Notes under the pieces: generated by a model
What the model was told of the DNA's origin: nothing
Databases searched by the model: none
Seen by the model: only the letters and a program-made list of their open reading frames with translations
From: Blautia sp.
GTDB taxonomy: Bacteria; Bacillota; Clostridia; Lachnospirales; Lachnospiraceae
Reading direction: 5' to 3'
Assembly: GCA_017475035.1 (NCBI GenBank)
Contig: JAFVGK010000051.1
Location: forward strand, 1 to 37,681
Length of the DNA stretch: 37,681 nucleotides
Shown: positions 24,508 through 30,934 of the stretch, piece after piece
How the letters are laid out: each line of letters opens with the position of its first letter
Position numbering within the stretch: position 1 is the stretch's first letter
Made by a program: the position numbers and the translations under genes

Positions 24508-25629
24508 GTGGAAAAATCAAAAGTATATTTTACTGATTTCAGGACAAAAATTGATGTTCCCATTACGGAAAAACTAAAAAAACTCTGTAAAAAAGCCGGC
24601 ATCGGCGAGATTGATATGGAAAACAAATTTGTTGCCATAAAAATGCATTTTGGGGAATTGGGAAATCTTGCGTATCTGCGGCCAAATTATGCCAGAGCTG
24701 TGGTTGATCTGGTGAAGGAAAAAGGAGGCCTTCCTTTTCTGACTGACTGCAATACCCTTTATCCGGGCAGCAGGAAAAATGCCCTGGAGCATCTGGACTG
24801 CGCGAATATCAATGGCTTCAATCCCATCACCACCGGCTGCCAGGTGATTATTGCTGATGGTCTTCGCGGCACGGATGACGTTGCGGTGCCTGTTCCCGGC
24901 GCGGAATATTGCCCGGAAGCCCTGATCGGTAGAGCAATCATGGATGCGGATGTGTTTATTTCTCTCTCTCATTTCAAAGGACATGAAGCGACCGGTTTTG
25001 GAGGAGCGCTGAAGAATATCGGAATGGGTTGTGGAAGCCGAACGGGAAAGATGCAGCAGCATAAAGACGGAAAGCCGGAGGTCAATCCGGATCTTTGTGT
25101 CTGTTGTAAGCGTTGTGCAAAAGAGTGCGGATCTGACGCCATTACGTATGAAACGGGGAAGGCCGTAATTCATCAGGATATCTGTAAAGGGTGCGGCAGA
25201 TGTATCGGAGCCTGTACCTTCGACGCGATTTCGAACGAAAACGAAGACGCTAATGAAATGCTGGGACGCAAGATCGCTGAGTATTCCATGGCTGTATGTC
25301 ATAACAGACCGTGTTTCCATATCACGTTGGTGATGGATATTTCTCCGAATTGCGACTGTCATGGAGAGAATGACGCGCCGATCCTTCCGGATGTCGGTAT
25401 GTTTGCATCCTTTGATCCGGTTGCCCTTGATCAGGCCTGCGTGGATGCCTGCCTCAGATCAGATCCCATGCCGAACAGCCAGCTTTCCGATAACCTGAGC
25501 CGTCCGGGATGGCATCACCACCATGACCATTTTCTTGACAGCAATCCGAATATCCGCTGGAAAGAGACGCTGGAGCATGCCGAAAAGCTGGGACTTGGCA
25601 GCAGGGAATATGAACTGATCGTAATGTAA
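24508..25629 (+). CDS. DUF362 / double [4Fe-4S] ferredoxin protein
   Basis: A 373-aa iron-sulfur protein. DUF362 motifs run from the N-terminus (FVAIKMHFGELGNLAYLRP, DADVFISLSHFKGHEATGFG, ALKNIGMGCGSRTGK). Two ferredoxin clusters follow near residues 195-240: CVCCKRCAKEC and CKGCGRCIGAC, each CxxCxxCxxxC for one [4Fe-4S]. The C-terminal part (CFHITLVMDISPNCDCHGEND, FASFDPVALDQACVD) continues DUF362. No signal peptide or membrane segment. GTG 24508 with AAGGAG upstream. The biochemical role of this common anaerobe protein is unknown. It sits beside a rubredoxin fusion, which hints at a shared redox role. Confidence 0.9.
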   Translation: MEKSKVYFTDFRTKIDVPITEKLKKLCKKAGIGEIDMENKFVAIKMHFGELGNLAYLRPNYARAVVDLVKEKGGLPFLTDCNTLYPGSRKNALEHLDCANINGFNPITTGCQVIIADGLRGTDDVAVPVPGAEYCPEALIGRAIMDADVFISLSHFKGHEATGFGGALKNIGMGCGSRTGKMQQHKDGKPEVNPDLCVCCKRCAKECGSDAITYETGKAVIHQDICKGCGRCIGACTFDAISNENEDANEMLGRKIAEYSMAVCHNRPCFHITLVMDISPNCDCHGENDAPILPDVGMFASFDPVALDQACVDACLRSDPMPNSQLSDNLSRPGWHHHHDHFLDSNPNIRWKETLEHAEKLGLGSREYELIVM

Positions 25630-25773
25630 AGAATGATGTCGTGCATTTTGCAACAGTCAGGATACCTGCCGTTTTATTACAATCCGGCTGTTATTTTTCG
25701 TCAGGGCAAATGAGACATTGATCAGGGAGAATTACAAGCTGTGGAGCCGGACGGAATGTTTTTTTGAAACTAT

Positions 25774-25823
25774 AAAAAGGCCGTTTTCCTTAGTTGCCGT
25801 ACAACAAGGAAAACGGCCTTTTT
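25774..25823. terminator. Bidirectional terminator between DUF362 and Ig-like genes
   Basis: AAAAAGGCCGTTTTCCTT pairs with AAGGAAAACGGCCTTTTT around a 14-nt loop; A5 and T5 tails serve both strands. A TATGGCAGGGGCG block follows, as also seen after the terminator at 10081. Confidence 0.9.
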
Positions 25824-25915
25824 ATGGCAGGGGCGACGCAATGTAATGTTATACGCCTACCGGTGAATGCCGCTCCGCAGGAGGGGCAGAGGCTGCAAGG
25901 GCTTCCCTCTGAATT
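25824..25915. repeat. Degenerate family F element
   Basis: TATGGCAGGGGCG after a terminator, then CTACCGGTGAATGCCGCTCC and GGGGCAGAGG ... CCCTCTG. The order matches copy 1 at 10128-10215, but the GTCACC/GGTGAC stem is lost. The stretch 25630-25773 before the terminator shows nothing recognisable. Confidence 0.4.
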
Positions 25916-25953
25916 TTTCCCGAGCAGCTAAAAAGGAAAGCCGGTGAAACGGA

Positions 25954-27078
25954 TTATGAGGCTTCAACGATAGGCGCCATTCCTTTTGCCCCGAAGCTGA
26001 ACCAGAGGAAGATGGGATTCTCTTCGATAGAAAAGCTGAACACATCGCCTTTGCTAATTTTTGCCTTCACGTATTTTCCCTCGGACCATATCATAGGATA
26101 AAGATAGATTTTCTTGGAACCGATTGTCATTTTTACGGTTACATAAGGAGAAGTAGTCCAGTTATTTGACTCTTTCGCTTTGCGTATCGGGAATTTTATT
26201 TCTTTTAACGTGATCGTCTTATCGGAATCGGTCAGTTTTGCGCTGGTGTCAAAAGCATAAGCCCATTTGACGGTAGATTTCTGAATTGCCTTATCCAGCT
26301 CCAGAATAATATAATTGTTGGCGGCGGAAGCCGTGATCCCTACTGTCTGATAGCGTTCACGGAATGAATTGGTGGAAGCGGATGCACTGCCGACAACGCC
26401 TGTGAACGGATAATACTCCATGAGATAATACCCGATCCGGGCTGCCATAGGAACAGGATAAAGATTATTTACGGGATATTCTCTAAGACATCCTGTCATT
26501 TGTATAGAATCTTTATATTTATTGAACAGCTTCAAATAAGAACGAATGTTAGCCTGTCTTTTTTCGGCGTTTGCTACGGTTAATTTTGCTGCCGCCGTAT
26601 TCAAAGCCTTATAGGTTGTAGTGGATCCTAATGCGCCGGCTTCGACAACGGAAAGGTGAATCTGAACATCGCCGTTATAACGTGTTTTGTAAGTGATGAC
26701 ACAATTTCCGGGTGTCTTTGTGGTCACAAATCCCGTGTATGGATTGACAGAAGCTACTTTGTATTTTGATGTTGAAAAGATCGCGGTCTGACCTTCCTTG
26801 TTCCTGCTGACAGCATATCTGGAAAATGTGACTGCGGACGGAGTACTTAAGAGGGAATAATTCATGCCTTTTCTTGAACTGATAAAGTCTCCTGCGTAGA
26901 ATTTCTGATTTACTTCTACAGTGAGAGGCTTGCTGCTCGGAAAAACACAGATGCCGCTTCCTTCTCCGCTAAAAACATAAGCGTTTGCTTCGCTTTGAGG
27001 CATGAAAGTCACAAATATAGGCAAAAGGAATAAAAGTGTAAGAAAAACAGCAAGGTTCCCGTTTCTGAGCTTTCTCAT
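25954..27078 (-). CDS. Secreted protein with bacterial Ig-like (Big2) region
   Basis: A 374-aa exported protein of unknown role. The signal peptide is MRKLRNGNLAVFLTLLFLLP..., cleavage likely after SEANA. Residues ~45-150 have the flow of a Big2-type Ig-like repeat: KYKVASVNPYTGFVTTKTPG then NCVITYKTRYNGDVQIHLSVVE. The remainder (~150-374) is rich in Tyr, Ser, Thr and Lys and matches no family I recognise. ATG 27078 follows AAAGGAGTG; a GTG at 27087 overlaps that site. It is a single gene with a bidirectional terminator downstream. It could be a cell-surface or adhesion protein. Confidence 0.75.
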   Translation of the reverse strand: MRKLRNGNLAVFLTLLFLLPIFVTFMPQSEANAYVFSGEGSGICVFPSSKPLTVEVNQKFYAGDFISSRKGMNYSLLSTPSAVTFSRYAVSRNKEGQTAIFSTSKYKVASVNPYTGFVTTKTPGNCVITYKTRYNGDVQIHLSVVEAGALGSTTTYKALNTAAAKLTVANAEKRQANIRSYLKLFNKYKDSIQMTGCLREYPVNNLYPVPMAARIGYYLMEYYPFTGVVGSASASTNSFRERYQTVGITASAANNYIILELDKAIQKSTVKWAYAFDTSAKLTDSDKTITLKEIKFPIRKAKESNNWTTSPYVTVKMTIGSKKIYLYPMIWSEGKYVKAKISKGDVFSFSIEENPIFLWFSFGAKGMAPIVEAS

Positions 27079-27141
27079 GGAAGTCACTCCTTTCTATACT
27101 GGTATCTCTTGTCTTCAGCGTCAGATCATCATAACACATAT

Positions 27142-27170
27142 ATTATATGGATACTGTCATGATCATAAAC
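27142..27170 (-). promoter_or_regulatory. Candidate promoter of the Ig-like protein gene
   Basis: On the minus strand: GTTTAT (27170-27165), 17-nt spacer, TATAAT (27147-27142). The -10 is perfect; the -35 is weak. Leader ~57 nt. Confidence 0.4.
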
Positions 27171-27253
27171 AGTATACCATAAACAGGGGCGATACGCCAG
27201 ATATATCTGAAAAAGGTCAGGGACAGATCGGGTTTTCCTTTGAAAGACTCAGT

Positions 27254-27293
27254 AAAAAAGGAGAGGCGCTTCCAAAAGAAACGCTTCTCCTCC
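27254..27293 (-). terminator. Terminator of the second importer operon
   Basis: Minus strand: GGAGAAGCGTTTC, loop TTTTG, GAAGCGCCTCTCC, then T6 (27259-27254). Two G-T type pairs. It ends transcription from the 30547-27453 operon. Confidence 0.8.
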
Positions 27294-27309
27294 TTAAACG
27301 CAGTTTTGC

Positions 27310-27392
27310 AGTCTGACGCTATGTCTTCGGATGACGATTTTGGTGCTTCGGCAGTTGAACTGACGAAGCACCAAAATCATTCTGCCATAGGA
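27310..27392 (-). repeat. Family C hairpin element, copy 4 (3' region of operon)
   Basis: Stem GATTTTGGTGCTTCG and CGAAGCACCAAAATC (27336-27378), with an inner CAGTT/AACTG; only one mismatch. On the minus strand the tail is CGTCATCCGAAGACATAGCG then TCAGACTGCAAAACTG, cut short before the ribosome-site part. The GGTG/CACC in the stem replaces GCTG/CAGC of other copies, again paired. Here it lies between the SBP stop and the terminator, not before a gene. Confidence 0.75.
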
Positions 27393-27452
27393 AGCATAGA
27401 GCAAAAAAAGAAAAAACCGAACGAATCATTTCCCAGGCAGATCTGCCGCCGG

Positions 27453-28706
27453 TCAGGCTGCTCCGTCTATTGCGGCCCAGTTCTCTTCGATTGCGGCGCA
27501 AGTGGCATCCTTATCAGCCGTGCCTGCAATGTAATCCTGCATCAGTTCACCGAATTTCTGCCACCAGCTGTCGGTAGAATAGCATACGCCAAGCGGGGCG
27601 CTGCCTTTTTCTTCTTCCAGAGCGCTGCCCTGCCTGATTACCTCAAAATTGCTCTCCGCATCAGTGGCAACCGGAGGAACGACGCCGGCTACATCCGTGA
27701 ACCAGGCAATGCCGTAATCGGATGTATACCACCAGTTGACAAAATCAAGGGTCGCATCCAGCACAGCGGAATCAGCCGCGACATGAAGCGCCTGATCGGA
27801 ACCGGAGATAATCCGGCACTGAGCCGGGTCATTAGTGACAGGATATCCGCTGAAGCCTACCTGAAGGTCCGGATCGATGGCAAGAGCGTCTGCCTCAATC
27901 CAGGCGCCTTGACCGAGTACCATTGCGGCAGTGCCGCCGCCATAAGCAGCGAGCTCACCGGAGAGGTCGGTCTCGAGAGGCTTGTCATCACCATATTTTA
28001 CGCCAAGGTCGATCATGTCGAAGAAATTATTATAAATCTCGGGAAGATCGGCGATCTTGACTTCGCCCTTTTCAAACTGGCCAACCAACTCGGCAACCGT
28101 TGTGCCGGCGCCGTCAGCGGCGGCTGCAAGATAATGCTGGAAAATATGTTTGAATACCCACCATTCCGCATAACCTGTTGTGAACGGCTTGTAACCCGCT
28201 TCGGAAATCGCCTCGCAAGCGGCGGTAAGCTCGTCTACAGTTTCCGGGACGGTAAGGCCAAGCTCATCGAAGATACCCTTGTTATATACAAGACCAAAAT
28301 AATTGCCCTTGATGGCGATGCCATAAAGGCCGCCGCCTTCTTCCGTGGAAGCCATCGCGGATGCGACGGAAGGAAGCATGGTCTCTTCCAGCGGCTGTCC
28401 GGTGAGGTCATAGGAATATTCGCGGTAGACATCGATTTCTTTGCCGGAAGTGGAAGAAAAGATATCCGGAACCTCTCCCGAATTCAGCTTCGCCTTCAGC
28501 AAAGTGGGATAATCGTTCTGAGTGGTCTCATAGTTGATCGTGACATCCGGGGCGACTTCCGCATACGCATCAATCAGCTCGGAGATGGCATCGGCGTATT
28601 CAGGCTGGCTGATGAACATATAGATCTCCTCAGCGGCTGCCGGAACGGCGATCAGGCTTGCCGTCATGGCTGCACTCAAGATGATGCCAAGAATCTTTTT
28701 CTTCAT
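27453..28706 (-). CDS. ABC transporter sugar-binding protein (family 1 SBP)
   Basis: A 417-aa exported binding protein. Signal peptide MKKKILGIILSAAMTASLIA, likely cleavage at PAAA-EE; there is no Cys in the signal region, so it is not a lipoprotein. The mature part (EIYMFISQPEYADAISELID, YEVAPDVTINYET-like region, LLKAKLNSGEVPDIFSS) fits CUT1 binding proteins. AAAGGAGGAA precedes the ATG. It is last in its operon: permease, permease, SBP, the reverse of the order at 20043-23287. A 103-nt gap separates it from the permease. Substrate unknown. Confidence 0.9.
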   Translation of the reverse strand: MKKKILGIILSAAMTASLIAVPAAAEEIYMFISQPEYADAISELIDAYAEVAPDVTINYETTQNDYPTLLKAKLNSGEVPDIFSSTSGKEIDVYREYSYDLTGQPLEETMLPSVASAMASTEEGGGLYGIAIKGNYFGLVYNKGIFDELGLTVPETVDELTAACEAISEAGYKPFTTGYAEWWVFKHIFQHYLAAAADGAGTTVAELVGQFEKGEVKIADLPEIYNNFFDMIDLGVKYGDDKPLETDLSGELAAYGGGTAAMVLGQGAWIEADALAIDPDLQVGFSGYPVTNDPAQCRIISGSDQALHVAADSAVLDATLDFVNWWYTSDYGIAWFTDVAGVVPPVATDAESNFEVIRQGSALEEEKGSAPLGVCYSTDSWWQKFGELMQDYIAGTADKDATCAAIEENWAAIDGAA

Positions 28707-28809
28707 GTTGGTTCCTCCTTTGATGAAAAAATGGTTTTTGGGTATTAAAAGAATTCAGGCGATAAAACTGTCTGAATCATAAAAAATGAAATCAGCGGTC
28801 AGGATCCGG

Positions 28810-29643
28810 CTATCCTTTTACGGCTCCGGCTACGACCCCTTCCACAATATATTTCTGGAGCAGGATAAAGATGATAATGGAAGGAGTAACCGCAAGGACC
28901 ATCGCAGCCATGGCATAATGCCATTTTGTATTCATCTGTCCGACAAAGGTATAAGCTGCCAGAACCAGAGTTTTTGTCTCATTGCTGGAATTTACCATCA
29001 AGAGCGGAAGAAGGAAATCGTTCCAGATCCACATGACATCAAGAACGATAACGGTAACGGTCACGGATTTCAGCAGAGGAAAGATCACCTGGAAAAAAAT
29101 CGTGTGGGTACTTGCTCCGTCGATCATGGCGCTTTCATCCAATTCTCTGGGGATCGTTTTCATAAAGTTATAAAAAATAAAGGTGGCCATGGGGATGCCG
29201 AAACCCCAGTACTGGATGCCAAGGCCGAGCTTGCTGCCGGATAAGTGGATGACATTCATGGCTTTGAGCAAGGTGATCATGATGGTCTGGAAGGGGATCA
29301 GCATAGGCGTTGTGATCAGCAGGTGGGCAAATCTGGTGTAGCGTGTTTTTCTCCGATCCATCATATATGCCGCCATCGAGCTGAAGAGGATTATGCCTGC
29401 AATACCGGTGACCGTGATGATAACGTTGTTTAAAAAGAGCTTAAAATACCTGATCTTTTTAATGACATATGTATAGTTCTCCAGCTCAAGGCGGGAAGGG
29501 AGAGCAATGGCGTTCTTTACGATCTCACCAAAGGGCTTGAAGGAATTCATATACATCAAAAAGACAGGGTAAATATAAATCAGCGCAAGCAAAAATAAAA
29601 GAATAATCAGAATCCATTTGCGCAGAGCTTTTTTTCTTTGCAT
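28810..29643 (-). CDS. ABC sugar permease, MalG type
   Basis: A 277-aa membrane permease. The first helix is WILIILLFLLALIYIYPVFLMYMNSFK, and the docking loop reads ESAMIDGASTHTIFFQVIFP (Ser in place of the first Ala). The end EGVVAGAVKG is typical of this family. ATG 29643 was chosen because AAAGGAGGAAACC lies just before it; the frame is open for 11 more codons upstream, but that would embed the site. Only 16 nt separate it from the partner permease gene. Confidence 0.92.
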   Translation of the reverse strand: MQRKKALRKWILIILLFLLALIYIYPVFLMYMNSFKPFGEIVKNAIALPSRLELENYTYVIKKIRYFKLFLNNVIITVTGIAGIILFSSMAAYMMDRRKTRYTRFAHLLITTPMLIPFQTIMITLLKAMNVIHLSGSKLGLGIQYWGFGIPMATFIFYNFMKTIPRELDESAMIDGASTHTIFFQVIFPLLKSVTVTVIVLDVMWIWNDFLLPLLMVNSSNETKTLVLAAYTFVGQMNTKWHYAMAAMVLAVTPSIIIFILLQKYIVEGVVAGAVKG

Positions 29644-29659
29644 GGGGTTTCCTCCTTTC

Positions 29660-30547
29660 TCACAGCTCGACTTCACGGCTGGAGAAGAATCTCAGCACGA
29701 TCTGGGTCAGAATGAGGACAACGAGGAAATAAATGATGGACTCGGCGGATCCCAATCCGTAATTGTTATTCTGGAAAGCTTCCTTATAAATCTGCAAAGT
29801 GACGCTGTAGGTCGAAGATCCGGGACCGCCTTTTGTCAAAGCAAGGATAATATCAAAAACCTTCAGGCCGTTCGTCAGGGACATAAAAATACAGGTAGTA
29901 ATGGAAGGCCCCAACAGCGGAAGAGTGACCCGGAAAAAAGCCTGTCGTCCTGTCGCCCCGTCTACGGTGGCCGCTTCCAGGACATCCTTAGGGACAGCTT
30001 GAAGACCGGCGATGTAAAGAACGATATAAAAGCCCAGAGACTGCCAGACGCCAACCAGGAGAACGGCATAGAAAGCCAGTTTCGGATTGCCGAGCCAGGA
30101 AAGGTTCCAGACGCCCCATCCGGTCATATCCGAAAGACGGGCGAAACCCTGGGTAAAGATGAACTTCCAGATAAATCCGACGATGGTCATGCTCATGATA
30201 TAAGGAATGAAGAAGATTCCTCTCATGAAATTGGCTAATTTAAATTTCTTTGTCAGGCAGACTGCCAGAAACAGAGCGATCACGTTGGAAAAGACGATAA
30301 AGCCAAAGGTGTAACGGATCGTAAACCATAAAGAACTGGCAAAGTCGCCGCTGGAAGCAAAAATCGTACGGAAATTACGTAAACCGACAAAGACAGCGTT
30401 TTTGGCAATGCCATTCCATTCGGTCAGGGAATAATATCCGCTCATGACAAAGGGAATGTACATCATGACCGTTACCAGCAAAATCGCCGGTATCGTGTAA
30501 AGCAGGGTGTCGAAAAACTCCTTTCGTTTTCGGTTCGAACCAGACAT
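29660..30547 (-). CDS. ABC sugar permease, MalF/UgpA type
   Basis: A 295-aa membrane permease, first gene of the second importer operon. Helices include LLYTIPAILLVTVMMYIPFVM and FMRGIFFIPYIMSMTIVGFIW; the docking loop is EAATVDGATGRQAFFRVTLP then LLGP. ATG 30547 follows AGGAGG closely; upstream open frame to 30832 is the leader with element C and the promoter, not protein. The same strand carries promoter 30729-30756 and element C copy 5 ahead of it. Confidence 0.92.
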   Translation of the reverse strand: MSGSNRKRKEFFDTLLYTIPAILLVTVMMYIPFVMSGYYSLTEWNGIAKNAVFVGLRNFRTIFASSGDFASSLWFTIRYTFGFIVFSNVIALFLAVCLTKKFKLANFMRGIFFIPYIMSMTIVGFIWKFIFTQGFARLSDMTGWGVWNLSWLGNPKLAFYAVLLVGVWQSLGFYIVLYIAGLQAVPKDVLEAATVDGATGRQAFFRVTLPLLGPSITTCIFMSLTNGLKVFDIILALTKGGPGSSTYSVTLQIYKEAFQNNNYGLGSAESIIYFLVVLILTQIVLRFFSSREVEL

Positions 30548-30572
30548 AAAAAACCTCCTGCCAAAATGAAAT

Positions 30573-30656
30573 TCTGTACGTTGACTCAATGTCTTCGGAA
30601 GACGATTTTGTTGTTTCGGCAACTTTAGATGCTTAAGCAGCAAAACCAGCCTCCTT
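30573..30656 (-). repeat. Family C hairpin element, copy 5 (5' leader)
   Basis: Minus-strand sense: GGCTGGTTTTGCTGCTTAAG, loop, GTTGCCGAAACAACAAAATC (stem 30604-30647, imperfect), then GTCTTCCGAAGACATTGAG and TCAACGTACAGAATTTCATT, ending at the AGGAGG of the permease gene. Same order and position as copies 1-3. Confidence 0.7.
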
Positions 30657-30728
30657 TCGGGAATGATGCGCAAAAGAACAGAGAAGTAAAAGAAAGGATT
30701 TGGTGATGTTGATTTGTTTTCTTTTGGT

Positions 30729-30756
30729 ATTATATCATATCCTGTACATATTGCAA
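30729..30756 (-). promoter_or_regulatory. Promoter of the second importer operon
   Basis: Minus strand: TTGCAA (30756-30751), 16-nt spacer, TATAAT (30734-30729). Transcription starts near 30721, giving a ~174-nt leader that includes element C copy 5. Confidence 0.7.
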
Positions 30757-30829
30757 CAAAAAGTTGACGAACCGGATCTGTGCAGATAGTCATAGAAACG
30801 GAAGCTTTGCGGTATGTCCGTGACGGATG

Positions 30830-30890
30830 CATGAAAAAAGACTCTTTCCCGCTGCTGTTTGTCTACAGCGGGAAAGAGTCTTTTTTCATG
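30830..30890. terminator. Bidirectional terminator downstream of the repeat protein gene
   Basis: CATGAAAAAAGACTCTTTCC and GGAAAGAGTCTTTTTTCATG, with further CGCTG/CAGCG pairs, form a 25-bp stem with an 11-nt loop. It ends the minus-strand gene at 30935-33040; A6/T6 runs lie inside the stem. Confidence 0.85.
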
Positions 30891-30934
30891 TTGGCATCAC
30901 AGATTATGCCGAAAGCAATCACGGAAACCAGATT

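Noticed and set aside
27240-28748. 502-aa plus-strand open frame
   Set aside because: It is antisense to the sugar-binding protein at 27453-28706, has no ribosome site and an odd composition. The minus-strand gene has a signal peptide and family motifs.
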